The position numbers and the translations under genes are program-made. A DNA stretch of 51,802 nt from Actinomycetes bacterium (GTDB lineage Bacteria > Actinomycetota > Acidimicrobiia > Acidimicrobiales > JAAEMS01), in contig JAAEMS010000200.1 of assembly GCA_024225275.1 (NCBI GenBank), forward strand, positions 1-51,802, read 5' to 3'. Position 1 is the first letter of the stretch; every line of letters starts with the position of its first letter. The notes beneath the pieces are model-generated. The model saw nothing but the letters and a program-made list of their open reading frames with translations, ran no database searches and was not told the origin of the DNA. Shown piece by piece: positions 1 to 9,577 of this stretch.

Positions 1-175
1 CGCCACCCGAGCCCGATGGGGAAGGATCAGGCCAAAAAGGGCTCCCCAATGAGTACGGCCGGACACTCGGGCAACGCTACTCAACACGGCCGGTGTCCTA
101 CACCGGAATTTCGGACTGGGCCACTGACCCCAGAGCGCAGAAAAAGTGAACCCCAAGGGTCCAGGTTCCTCAGAA

Positions 176-304
176 CTCGAAGAGCTCCCGCTCCAGTTGC
201 AGCAGGAGCGGGAGAAGCGAAGCTTCTCCATGGAACTCGAAGAGTTCCCGGCGCAACTGCAGCAGGAGAAGCGAAGCTTCTCCATGGAACTCGAAGAGTT
301 CCCG
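176..304. repeat. Tandem repeat forming a chain of triloop hairpins beside tRNA-Tyr
   Basis: There are two tandem copies (176-235, 60 bp; 236-289, 54 bp) and a 15-bp partial copy (290-304). They carry perfect inverted repeats with GAA loops: GGAGAAGC/GCTTCTCC at 211-229 and 265-283, and GGAACTC/GAGTTCC at 232-248 and 286-302. Copy 1 also has a 10-bp stem, CTCCCGCTCC/GGAGCGGGAG (185-214), which overlaps the 211-229 hairpin, so the two are mutually exclusive. The array ends at the base next to the mature 3' end of tRNA-Tyr, so a tRNA transcript would run into it and fold UUC-loop hairpins. A role as terminator, processing signal or REP-like element is inference. No gene was recognised in 1-175. 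Confidence 0.8.
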
Positions 305-386
305 TGGGCCGAGGAGGATTTGAACCTCCGAAGGCAATGCCGACGGGTTTACAGCCCGTTCCCTTTGGCCACTCGGGCACCGACCC
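305..386 (-). tRNA. tRNA-Tyr (anticodon GTA)
   Basis: Read on the minus strand, the 82-nt sequence folds as a class II tRNA. The acceptor GGGTCGG pairs with TCGGCCC (two G-U pairs). The anticodon stem ACGGG/CCCGT encloses the loop CTGTAAA, giving GTA (Tyr). There is a long variable arm with GGC/GCC pairing, and a T arm GGAGG-TTCAAAT-CCTCC. The discriminator is A and CCA is not encoded. The long variable arm is normal for bacterial tRNA-Tyr. The 3' end abuts the hairpin array at 176-304. Confidence 0.96.
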
Positions 387-423
387 AGGAAGCGACCACG
401 ATAGCGGCTCCTCTGGGCTCCGA

Positions 424-434
424 GACACTAGATT
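424..434 (+). promoter_or_regulatory. Possible -10 region of a leaderless yajQ transcript
   Basis: GACACTAGATT lies so that the hexamer TAGATT (429-434) ends 7 nt before the yajQ ATG at 442, the spacing expected if transcription starts at the start codon. The same 11-mer occurs upstream of hemA (50238-50248, minus strand). No convincing -35 was seen. Leaderless transcription is common in actinobacteria; its use here is inference. Confidence 0.35.
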
Positions 435-441
435 TGGCGGC

Positions 442-930
442 ATGCCCAGCTTCGATGTTGTTTCCGAGGTGGACCTCCAGGAGGTTCGCAACGCAGTCGA
501 TCAGGCCTCCCGCGAGGTGGCCAATCGTTTCGATTTCAAGGACACCCACTCCCACCTCGAGCTGGGCGACGACGCGATCACCATCGAGTCCTCGTCCGAG
601 GACCGACTCACGGCCCTACGTCAGGTGCTCGAGGAGAAGCTGGTGAAGCGGAAGGTGTCGCTGAAGGCCATCAGCTACGGCGACGTCCAGGACGCCAGTG
701 GGAGCCGCAGCCGGCAGGTCGTCGCCCTGAACTCGGGCATCTCGTCGGACAAGGCCAAGGAACTCAACAAGTTCATCAAGGGGCTGGGCATCAAGGGAGT
801 CCAGTCCCAGACCCAGGGCGAACAGCTCCGGGTCATCTCGAAGAAGCGCGACCACCTCCAGGCGGTCATGTCCTCACTGAAGGAGGGCGATTTCGGGATC
901 CCCCTGGACTACCAGAACTTCCGCGACTGA
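442..930 (+). CDS. yajQ: YajQ family nucleotide-binding protein (UPF0234)
   Basis: A 162-aa protein beginning MPSFDVVSEVD and ending PLDYQNFRD, the characteristic ends of the YajQ family, and of the usual length. The conserved N-terminal stretch EVRNAVDQASREVANRFDFK and the later VVALNSGISSDKAKELNKFI are both present. YajQ proteins have two ferredoxin-like folds. They are reported to bind nucleotides or RNA, and some members bind cyclic di-GMP; which applies here cannot be read from sequence. The frame stays open upstream to position 16, but that part crosses the tRNA gene and hairpin array, so the ATG at 442 is the start. The family call is firm; the function is not. Confidence 0.93.
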   Translation: MPSFDVVSEVDLQEVRNAVDQASREVANRFDFKDTHSHLELGDDAITIESSSEDRLTALRQVLEEKLVKRKVSLKAISYGDVQDASGSRSRQVVALNSGISSDKAKELNKFIKGLGIKGVQSQTQGEQLRVISKKRDHLQAVMSSLKEGDFGIPLDYQNFRD

Positions 931-1039
931 GTCGCGAGTTCATCCGTCGCCAGAGATCGACGAGGCGAGCCCGCACGGATTCACCGGAAGCCAGCAATTG
1001 GGGTGGCAACCGCTCGTTTGGGCGCGCAATGATGGTGGG

Positions 1040-2269
1040 GTGCGAACCGAGCTGACCTCCTACGACCGCGAGCGCGACCTCGACGCGGTCGTCCGTATCT
1101 GGCGGGAGGTCGGCTGGATCGAGTCCTCTCCCGAACACGCCGCCGCCCTGGACGTCTTTCTCGAGGCTGGCGACGTCGTCGTGGGGCTGATGGAGGGCGA
1201 CGCCGAGTGCTCGGTCCACCGCACGCCAGGTTCGATCCGGTATCTCGACGACCAACTCGAGGTGTGCGCGATCACGGCCGTCACCACCAGTTGGGTCGGG
1301 CGGCTCCAGGGCTTCGCGTCGAAGCTGACGGCTCGAGCCCTGGCCGCGGGGGCAGCCGACGGGGCCGAAGTGGCAATTCTCGGGATGTTCGAACAAGGCT
1401 TCTACGACCGATTGGGTTTCGGTAGCGGCCCCTACCAGCATCTCTTCCAATTCGACCCCGCCAGCCTCCAGGTCGACCTCCCGACCCGGCCGCCGTGCCG
1501 GCTCACCGCCGACGATTCCGTCGACATCCACCATGCCCTCGAGCACCGCCACCGCGCCCATGGGGGCCTCTTGCTCAATGCCGAAGGAGTCACCCGAGCC
1601 GAGCTCGTATGGGCCGAGAATCCGTTCGGCCTGGGCTACCGGGACGACAGCGGTGAGCTCACCCATTTTGTCTACGGCTCGGCCAAGGACGAGAACGGTC
1701 CCTACCGGGTCAGCGCCATTGCCTACCGTTCGACCGACGAGCTGTTCGAACTGTTCGGCCTGCTCAAGAGCCTCGGCGACCAGGTTGCCGCCGTGAAGAT
1801 GATCGAGCCCCCCGAAATCCAGCTCCAGGATCTGCTTCGCCACCCCATCCGGGCCAGCTACGCCAGCCGGGGCTCGGTCTACGCGGCGTCCCACGAGGCC
1901 ATCGCCTGGTGGCAGCTTCGGATCATGGATCTGGCCGCCTGCGTGGACCGCACCGCCCCCCTGGGTCCGCCCCTCCGGTTCAACCTGCGGCTCACCGACC
2001 CGGCAGCCACCGTCTCAGCCCAGGAATGGGAGGGAATCGGGGGCGACTACATCGTGACTCTCGGAGACGGTGCCGTGGTGGCCGACGGCCACGATGCGAG
2101 CCTGGCCACCCTCGATGCCACGGTCAACGCCTTCTCGCGTCTCCTGTTCGGAGTGAGGCCGGCGTCGAGCCTGGCCCTGACCACCGATCTCGCGGGCCCT
2201 CCAGCGCTGCTGGCCGAGCTCGACACCCTGCTTCGCCTACCGGCCCCCCACCCGGGACTGAACATCTGA
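1040..2269 (+). CDS. Eis-like GNAT N-acetyltransferase with C-terminal SCP2-like domain
   Basis: A 409-aa protein, close to the length of mycobacterial Eis (about 400 aa). Residues about 1-140 look like the first GNAT domain; the segment reading AILGMFEQGFYDRLGFG matches the Eis-family turn where the substrate pocket closes. A second degenerate GNAT-like region follows. The C-terminal part (about 300-405, with LRFNLRLTDP and GDYIVTLGDG) resembles the sterol-carrier-like domain of Eis. Eis proteins acetylate amines on aminoglycosides or lysine residues from acetyl-CoA. The substrate here is unknown. GTG at 1040 is chosen because homology begins at once (RTELTSYDRERD); an in-frame TTG at 998 would add 14 unlikely residues. 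It converges on htpX with 7 bp between. Confidence 0.82.
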   Translation: MRTELTSYDRERDLDAVVRIWREVGWIESSPEHAAALDVFLEAGDVVVGLMEGDAECSVHRTPGSIRYLDDQLEVCAITAVTTSWVGRLQGFASKLTARALAAGAADGAEVAILGMFEQGFYDRLGFGSGPYQHLFQFDPASLQVDLPTRPPCRLTADDSVDIHHALEHRHRAHGGLLLNAEGVTRAELVWAENPFGLGYRDDSGELTHFVYGSAKDENGPYRVSAIAYRSTDELFELFGLLKSLGDQVAAVKMIEPPEIQLQDLLRHPIRASYASRGSVYAASHEAIAWWQLRIMDLAACVDRTAPLGPPLRFNLRLTDPAATVSAQEWEGIGGDYIVTLGDGAVVADGHDASLATLDATVNAFSRLLFGVRPASSLALTTDLAGPPALLAELDTLLRLPAPHPGLNI

Positions 2270-2276
2270 GTCCCGG

Positions 2277-3137
2277 CTAGAAGCTGTCCATCCACTCGCC
2301 CGTGCGCAGCTTGGCGATGCGATCCTCGGCCGGGGGGTGGGTGGTGAACAGGTTCTTGAACTGGCTCTGGCGGCCGGCCAGCGGATTGATGATGTAGTGA
2401 CTGGCCTGGGCCTCGGGCACGGCCGACGGGATGCGCAGTGAGCTCGAGTGGAGCTTCTCGAGAGCCCGGGCCAGCGGCTCACCGTCATTGATGAGGCGGG
2501 CGGCGGTGCGGTCGGCCTGGAACTCACGGCTGCGGCTGATGGCCATCTGGATGGCTCCGGCAGCTATGGGAGCGAAGATGGCCACGGCAATGGCCCCGAA
2601 GGCGTTACCGCCGTCGCGGTCGCGGTCGCCGCCCCCGAACATGGCACCCCACATGGCCATCCGGGCCACGAAGCTGATGGCCATGGCCACGGCGGCGGCC
2701 ACCGAGCCGATCAGGATGTCGCGGTTGCGAACGTGGGCCAGTTCGTGGGCGAGGACGCCCCGGATCTCGGCCCAGTCGAGGGTGGTGAGCAGACCCTGGG
2801 TGACACAGACCGCGGCGTGATTGGGGCTGCGGCCCGTGGCGAAGGCGTTGGGCTGGTGCTCGGGTGAGACGTAGAGCGCGGGCATGGGCATCTCAGCCTT
2901 GGTGGTGAGCTCGCGCATGACCGAGTGGTACTGGGGGAACTGGGCTTCCTCGGCCGGGACGGCCCGCGCCGACCTGATGGCCAGCTTGTCACTGAACCAG
3001 TAGCTGCCCCCGACCATGACCAGGCCCAGGACGAGGCCGATCATCAGACCCCCGGTGCCTCCGAGGAAGCCACCGATGGCCATGAACAGGCCGCCCATGG
3101 CGGCAAGGAGGACTGCGGTCTTGGCGGTGTTCTTCAC
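2277..3137 (-). CDS. htpX: HtpX-family membrane zinc metalloprotease (M48)
   Basis: A 286-aa M48 peptidase with the zinc motif HELAH (residues 131-135, within [13 protein letters not shown]) and the third-ligand segment [11 protein letters not shown] downstream. Two hydrophobic segments at the N-terminus (about 8-48) and two after the HExxH motif (about 145-200) give the normal HtpX topology, with the active site on the cytoplasmic face. HtpX degrades misfolded membrane proteins together with FtsH. GTG start with GGAG 9 nt upstream. It is monocistronic: convergent with the acetyltransferase, and separated from acs upstream by 164 bp carrying repeats. Confidence 0.95.
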   Translation of the reverse strand: MKNTAKTAVLLAAMGGLFMAIGGFLGGTGGLMIGLVLGLVMVGGSYWFSDKLAIRSARAVPAEEAQFPQYHSVMRELTTKAEMPMPALYVSPEHQPNAFATGRSPNHAAVCVTQGLLTTLDWAEIRGVLAHELAHVRNRDILIGSVAAAVAMAISFVARMAMWGAMFGGGDRDRDGGNAFGAIAVAIFAPIAAGAIQMAISRSREFQADRTAARLINDGEPLARALEKLHSSSLRIPSAVPEAQASHYIINPLAGRQSQFKNLFTTHPPAEDRIAKLRTGEWMDSF

Positions 3138-3218
3138 TGTCGGCTCCTTCTCAGGAACGGGGCTCTATGGCCGTATTCACCTCCTGGCAACGTATCCGGA
3201 TCCGCACTGGTTCCCGAT

Positions 3219-3301
3219 CGGGCCCCGGGCTCGACAAGCTCGCCCCTTCCTCCCGCTCTCGCTCGCGGGCCGCTCGGGCCCCGGGCTCGGCAAGCTCGCC
3301 C

Positions 3302-3303
<2 letters not shown>
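3219..3303. repeat. Duplicated GC-rich element between acs and htpX
   Basis: Two near-identical 29-30 bp copies lie at 3219-3248 and 3275-3303. The unit begins CGGGCCCCGGGCTCG, then A or G, then CAAGCTCGCC. A 26-bp spacer contains a CCCGC/GCGGG inverted repeat. The second copy reaches the acs TAA codon, so an acs transcript would end in this block; a structured 3' end or terminator is likely but there is no T-tract. Such GAGCTTG(T/C)CGAGC elements look like dispersed intergenic repeats, which I cannot test from one window. Confidence 0.65.
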
Positions 3304-5260
<1,957 letters not shown>

Positions 5261-5448
5261 CGCAGCTCTCCCTGCTCGCAGTCGTGGGGTTCGGTCCTTA
5301 TCGGAACCGGCAGCGAGCCTAGCGGCGAGGCGGGGAGCGGGGGCCGTGGGGCACCCAATGGGCAGAGAAGCTCCAGGTCTGGAAGAATCCCCTGCGCTGG
5401 CTTAGTGTCAGCCGTACTGCCGAGAACGGGTGTACCAGGAGGACAACG

Positions 5449-5865
5449 GTGAGCGACGCAAAGATCGAACGACTGAAGGGCATGCCTCTCTTGAAGAGGT
5501 GTTCCGACGAGCAGGTTGCCCACCTCGCGGAACTCGCCGATGAGGCCCAGATCGAGTCGGGTCGCACCATCACCGAGCAGGGCCACGTAGGCCACCATGC
5601 CTACGTGATCGTCAGCGGCACCGCCGACGTACAGGTCAACGGCAACTCGGTGGCCACCCTCGACGCCGGCGACATCATCGGCCAGATCAGCCTGTTCGAC
5701 CAGGGTCCCCACACCGCCACCGTGACCTCGAGCTCCGATATGGATCTCCTGGTCGTCGACCACCAACAGTTCGGCGATGCCCTGGCCAACGTCCCCGGCC
5801 TGGCCGTCAACATGCTCAAAGAGCTCGCCCACACGGTGCGGACCCTCGACTCTGGTCTCGGTTAG
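5449..5865 (+). CDS. Stand-alone cyclic nucleotide-binding domain protein
   Basis: A 138-aa protein that is essentially one cyclic nucleotide-binding fold: LKGMPLLKRCSDEQVAHLAEL, then the beta-roll with AYVIVSGTADVQVNGN and GDIIGQISLFDQGPHTATV, then a C-terminal helix. In typical cAMP-binding members the phosphate cassette reads G-E-x-A/S-L plus an Arg about 9 residues on. Here the Glu is Gln and the Arg is missing (GQISLFDQGPHTATV), so classical cAMP binding is doubtful. There is no DNA-binding or enzymatic domain. GTG start with a strong AGGAGG 6 nt upstream. It lies divergent from acs and overlaps nothing. The role is unknown. Confidence 0.88.
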   Translation: MSDAKIERLKGMPLLKRCSDEQVAHLAELADEAQIESGRTITEQGHVGHHAYVIVSGTADVQVNGNSVATLDAGDIIGQISLFDQGPHTATVTSSSDMDLLVVDHQQFGDALANVPGLAVNMLKELAHTVRTLDSGLG

Positions 5866-5879
5866 ACCAGGTCCGGGCC

Positions 5880-6311
5880 TCAGTCGTTGAGCCAGGCGTA
5901 GTCACCGGTGAACCTGACCTCCACGAGAGGCCCCTCGGCGATCAGAACCTCGGTCGACGGCGAGTTGTCGCGGTACCACCGGGTTTCGGGAGCCATGAAA
6001 TAGGCCCGCCTCCGGGCCAGATCACGGACCTCGTGGGCCTCGGCCGTGAGCTCGGCCTGCACTGACTCCTTCAGGCAGAACCAGAAACGGGGCTCAGCCC
6101 GCAGGTTGGCCAGCCAGTCGCGGGGTGTGTGGCCACCATCGGTGGCGCCGGCGCTGGCCGTCCCACCAATCACGATCTGCCCCGAGATGGTAGTGAACCA
6201 GATCTCGATTCGCCGCGCCAGGCCCGACCTGGCGCCCGTCGTCACGATGTCGATCGTGAGATCGTTGGCCAATGCATCGCGGATGGCGGCCCCCGATTCA
6301 GCGGCGCTCAC
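5880..6311 (-). CDS. Deazaflavin (F420)-dependent nitroreductase family protein (Ddn-like)
   Basis: A 143-aa split-barrel protein with the family pattern IVTTGARSGLARRIEIWF followed by PRDWLANLRAEPRFWF, matching the TTGR-SG and W-NL-A-P signature of Ddn/F420-dependent oxidoreductases. Members bind the deazaflavin F420 (some bind heme or flavin) and reduce varied substrates; Ddn of mycobacteria has F420H2-dependent quinone reductase activity. The GTG start overlaps the tetR stop by 4 nt (GTGA), so it is translationally coupled and probably the last gene of the nuo operon 1 transcript. It points to F420 use in this organism; cofactor and substrate are inferred from family only. Confidence 0.8.
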   Translation of the reverse strand: MSAAESGAAIRDALANDLTIDIVTTGARSGLARRIEIWFTTISGQIVIGGTASAGATDGGHTPRDWLANLRAEPRFWFCLKESVQAELTAEAHEVRDLARRRAYFMAPETRWYRDNSPSTEVLIAEGPLVEVRFTGDYAWLND

Positions 6312-6982
6312 TGCTCACTCACCCTGGGGGGAACCGGGTGGAGCAGGCTCTCGAAGCCGGAGAGGAGAAGTTCTACGCCGGTGTCGAAGTCGTCGTCGCC
6401 ACCGCGACCGCTCATGCGACCGAAGAGGGCGACGTCGGGGTCGTCGGTGGCGAGATCGCTGAGGTCGATACCGTTGGGGGCAGCAGTCTCGGCCATGCGC
6501 CCGTGCTGGGTGGCCACGAACCCGACTACATAGCTGGCCGACACCTGGAAGGCTCGCCACGCCTGGAGGTCGTCGAAGCCGGCGATGCGGTAGACGGCAA
6601 AAACCCGGCTGAGGACCCGCAGGGACTCGACGGACGGGGCCGCCCGTTGGGTGAGCAGGGCGAAAGCCTCGGGATGCTCGACGCCCACCTGGCGAAAGCC
6701 CCGGAACACACCCCGGGCCTGTTCTCTCCAGGGCAGGTCAGCCGCCGGCAGCTGAACCTCCGCGTAGACGCGCTCGACGATCGCATCGAGAAGGTCGCCC
6801 TTGTTGGTGACATGGTTGTAGAGCGACATGGCCTCGACGCCCAGTTCGGCTCCGAGGCGACGCATGGTCAGGGCCGTGAGGCCTTCGCGGCCGACCAGAC
6901 CTAGAGCGGCCTGGGCGATCCGGTCGCGATTGAGAGGGGCTCGCTCCGCGCTGGTCACCACTGACGATTCTATGGGCCCCAC
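6308..6982 (-). CDS. TetR family transcriptional regulator
   Basis: A 224-aa regulator. The N-terminal helix-turn-helix is clear (LNRDRIAQAALGLV, then LTMRRLGAELGVEAMSLYNHV), and the NHVTNKGDLLDAI continuation is typical of the TetR/TetR_C subgroup with an alpha-helical ligand domain. The first possible GTG (6982) overlaps the methyltransferase stop by 13 bp. GTG at 6961 or 6958 would also leave a full HTH. It is coupled to the downstream Ddn-like gene. A 9-bp inverted repeat in the divergent promoter region ahead of nuoA1 (18710-18737) is a candidate operator, so it may regulate the operon it ends; this is inference. Confidence 0.9.
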   Translation of the reverse strand: MGPIESSVVTSAERAPLNRDRIAQAALGLVGREGLTALTMRRLGAELGVEAMSLYNHVTNKGDLLDAIVERVYAEVQLPAADLPWREQARGVFRGFRQVGVEHPEAFALLTQRAAPSVESLRVLSRVFAVYRIAGFDDLQAWRAFQVSASYVVGFVATQHGRMAETAAPNGIDLSDLATDDPDVALFGRMSGRGGDDDFDTGVELLLSGFESLLHPVPPRVSEQ

Positions 6983-8019
6983 TGGCAGACCGAGAAGCCT
7001 CCGAGGCCATCAGGATCGAGGAGGGCCTCGGCCTCACTGATCCGGCTGCGAGCCTTCATGGCTTCCAGATCGGGGTTGGCGGCCTTCTCGGCCCAGATCC
7101 GCCGGCCGTCCTCGACCAGTTGCTGAATGCCGTGACGACCCAGGAACTCGGCCTGGGAGGAGGTACGGGGATCAGTTGGCCCCACCGGCAGCCTCACATC
7201 GCAGGTGATGTCCTGTTGGCTCGGATCGTCGAGGGGGTGACCGCCCCGGTGGTGGTGGCGGTAGGTCCGCACCCAGGCGTCCGCCTCCAGACCGATGAAA
7301 TCCGCGAGGGGTCGGAAGTAGTCGAGAGCCACCACCCGGCCACCGGGCTCCAGGAGGCCGACGGCTCGCACCAGCCAGGCTTCGGCGCGGCGTGGCGCGG
7401 GAAGGCGTTGGCCCGTGGGGACCCGTTGCTCCACGGCGTCGAGCCGAAGGTCGACCGCTACGGCCGCCGCGTCATCGGACGGGACGGGCACGAGCACTTC
7501 CGCCAGCCCTTCACCGTGGGCACCAACCCGGACCTCGGCCCACCCATTGGCCGTCAGCTCATAGAGGTCGACCGGAAGGTTGTCCAGCAGCTCGTTGGCC
7601 ACAACCACATGGGCTGGCCCCTCCGGGAGATCCAGGTGGGAGGTCACTCCGTCTGGGTGTTGAGCCCGAAGGGGGGCTGAGATCTCCACCAGATGGAGCT
7701 CGAGGGCGGCGCCACACCGGGGGCGGGCGGCAAGGAGGGTACGAGCCAGGGTGCCGACCCCGGCCGCCCCTTCGACCACGACAAAGGGCGCTGGTCGGCC
7801 CAGCTCGTCCCACCAGGTGTCGAGGGCGTTGGCCAGCACCGCCCCGAACAGGGGACCGACCTCGACCGAGGTCATGAAGTCGCCCCGCCGGCCACCCGCC
7901 TGGCCCTGGGTCGCGTAGAACCCGGTGTCGGGGTCGTAGAGGGCCAAGTTCTGGAACTCGCTGAACGAGATCGGGCCCTCGTCGGTCACAGCCCGCTGGA
8001 TGGTCTCGGGAATCGGCAC
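6970..8019 (-). CDS. MidA/NDUFAF7-family SAM-dependent protein arginine methyltransferase
   Basis: A 349-aa protein of the COG1565/DUF185 family. Its signature motifs are in order: ISFSEFQNLALYDPDTGFY (18-36), GDFMTSVEVGPLFG (46-59), the SAM loop VVEGAAGVGTLA (81-92) and NELLDNLPV (142-150; NEFFDALP in mitochondrial members). NDUFAF7 is a complex I assembly factor that dimethylates an arginine of NDUFS2, the NuoD homologue. Here the GTG start lies 22 bp after nuoN of the 11-subunit nuo operon, and the matching arginine is present in NuoD1 (Arg69) but is serine in NuoD2. A role in maturing complex I-1 is therefore a strong inference. A TetR gene overlaps its end. Confidence 0.88.
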   Translation of the reverse strand: MPIPETIQRAVTDEGPISFSEFQNLALYDPDTGFYATQGQAGGRRGDFMTSVEVGPLFGAVLANALDTWWDELGRPAPFVVVEGAAGVGTLARTLLAARPRCGAALELHLVEISAPLRAQHPDGVTSHLDLPEGPAHVVVANELLDNLPVDLYELTANGWAEVRVGAHGEGLAEVLVPVPSDDAAAVAVDLRLDAVEQRVPTGQRLPAPRRAEAWLVRAVGLLEPGGRVVALDYFRPLADFIGLEADAWVRTYRHHHRGGHPLDDPSQQDITCDVRLPVGPTDPRTSSQAEFLGRHGIQQLVEDGRRIWAEKAANPDLEAMKARSRISEAEALLDPDGLGGFSVCQWGP

Positions 8020-8040
8020 GGAGGGGGCGAACGCCCGACC

Positions 8041-9576
8041 TCAGCCCCCGAGGGCGAGGTTGCTGAAGTCGGTGAACTGGGTGACCGCCGCCGGGTAGAC
8101 ACCGGCGAGGATCGTCAAGATCACACAGATCACCATGGCCGCAGCCAGGGACACCGGCACCGGGATGGTGCGCTCGTCGCCGTCGGGGGCGGGCAGGAAC
8201 CACATCTGCCGGGCGACGTTGGCGTAGTAGAAGAGGGCGATCACCGAGTTGACGGCGACGATGACACCCAAGACCGAGGCCTGCCAGGTGCCGGCATCGA
8301 TCAGAGACTCGAAGACCCGGAACTTGGCGAACCAGCCACCGAGGGGCGGGATGCCGGCCAGGGAGAACAGGAACACCGTGAACAGGACCGTGAGCCCCGG
8401 TGCGTACTGGAAGAGCCCACCGAACGAGGAGATCTCACCCGAACCGGTCCTGCGGGCCACCGCGATGACCGCCGCGAAGGCTCCCAGGTTCATGGCCGCG
8501 TAGATGGCGAGGTAGGTGACGACCGCCGAGAGGGCGGTATCGGGGACGTCGCCCACGACCGCCAGTGGGGCGAGCATGAAACCGCCCTGAGCCACGCCCG
8601 AGTAGGCGAGCATGCGGATGATGTTGGTCTGGCGGAGAGCGATGAGGTTGCCCACGGTCATGGTGGCCGCGGCCAGCGCCCACATCATGGGTTCGATCAC
8701 GTCGGAGCGACCGAGGAACCCGATGAAGATCAGCTGGATCAGGCCCACGAAGCCGGCGGTCTTGGAGCTCACGGCCAGGAAGGCGGTGAGCGGGGTGGGC
8801 GCGCCTTCGTAGGTATCAGGCGCCCAGGTGTGGAACGGCACCGCCGAGACCTTGAAGGCGAACCCGACGAGCACGAACACGATGCCGAGGGTGATGATGG
8901 GCTCGGTATCGACCGAGCCGCCCACAACGGCGCCGATATCGCTGAGCTTGGTCGAGCCAGCCACGCCGTAGACCAGCGACATGCCGTAGAGCATGATGCC
9001 CGACGCGAAGACGCCCATGAGCAGGTACTTCAGGCCTGCCTCGTTCGACTTGGGATCGGCCTTGCGCCAGGCGGCCATGAGGTAGGCCGGGATGGACAGA
9101 AGCTCGAGGGCCACGAAGATGGTGACCAGATCACGGGCCGAAGCCATGACGACCATGCCCATGATCGAGCTGAGCAGGAGCTGGTAGAACTCGGCCTCGT
9201 GATAGTCGCCCTCGGCGATGTAGTTGGTGCTGAGCAGCACCACCACGTAGCCGGCCAGGACGAACAGAGCCTTCAGCACCAGGGACAGATCGTCGACGGC
9301 GTAGGCCCCGCCCCACATGAACCGATCGCCGGTGTCGTCGGCGGCCAGAGTGATGATGGGCACCATCGTGGCCAGGAGCCCGATGCCCGTGAGGGCCGGG
9401 ATCAGGGGCCGGATCTTGTCGAGGAAGAGGATGTCGAGCAGGGTGATGAGCGCGCCCACGCTGAGGATGACCAACTCCGGCGAGATGGCGTGCCAGTCGA
9501 TCGCGGGTCGCTCGAACGCGCCCTGGACGACGGGTGCGACGTCCTGGGCGAGAACGGTGACGAGGGCGCTCAGCAC
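8041..9576 (-). CDS. nuoN: NADH-quinone oxidoreductase-type subunit N (complex I-1)
   Basis: A 511-aa antiporter-like membrane subunit with about 14 transmembrane helices, including the conserved intramembrane glutamate segment IFVALELLSIPAYLMAAWRK and the lysine segments KYLLMGVFASGIMLYG and FKVSAVPFHTWAPDTYEG. NuoN is one of the three proton-pumping modules of complex I. The GTG start follows the nuoM stop after one base. It is the last nuo gene of the 11-subunit operon; the methyltransferase gene follows after 21 bp. It is clearly distinct in sequence from the second NuoN at 19392-20903. Confidence 0.95.
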   Translation of the reverse strand: MLSALVTVLAQDVAPVVQGAFERPAIDWHAISPELVILSVGALITLLDILFLDKIRPLIPALTGIGLLATMVPIITLAADDTGDRFMWGGAYAVDDLSLVLKALFVLAGYVVVLLSTNYIAEGDYHEAEFYQLLLSSIMGMVVMASARDLVTIFVALELLSIPAYLMAAWRKADPKSNEAGLKYLLMGVFASGIMLYGMSLVYGVAGSTKLSDIGAVVGGSVDTEPIITLGIVFVLVGFAFKVSAVPFHTWAPDTYEGAPTPLTAFLAVSSKTAGFVGLIQLIFIGFLGRSDVIEPMMWALAAATMTVGNLIALRQTNIIRMLAYSGVAQGGFMLAPLAVVGDVPDTALSAVVTYLAIYAAMNLGAFAAVIAVARRTGSGEISSFGGLFQYAPGLTVLFTVFLFSLAGIPPLGGWFAKFRVFESLIDAGTWQASVLGVIVAVNSVIALFYYANVARQMWFLPAPDGDERTIPVPVSLAAAMVICVILTILAGVYPAAVTQFTDFSNLALGG

Positions 9577-9577
9577 A

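Noticed and set aside
1..175. A second tRNA or small RNA near the window start
   Set aside because: Short inverted repeats (GGACAC/GTGTCC) are present, but no cloverleaf or anticodon loop could be formed.
176..304. Possible CRISPR array
   Set aside because: Repeats are directly tandem with no unique spacers of constant length and no cas genes nearby.
16..441. Upstream extension of the yajQ reading frame (142 extra codons)
   Set aside because: It runs through the tRNA-Tyr gene and the hairpin repeats and has no family similarity; the YajQ family starts at MPSFD.
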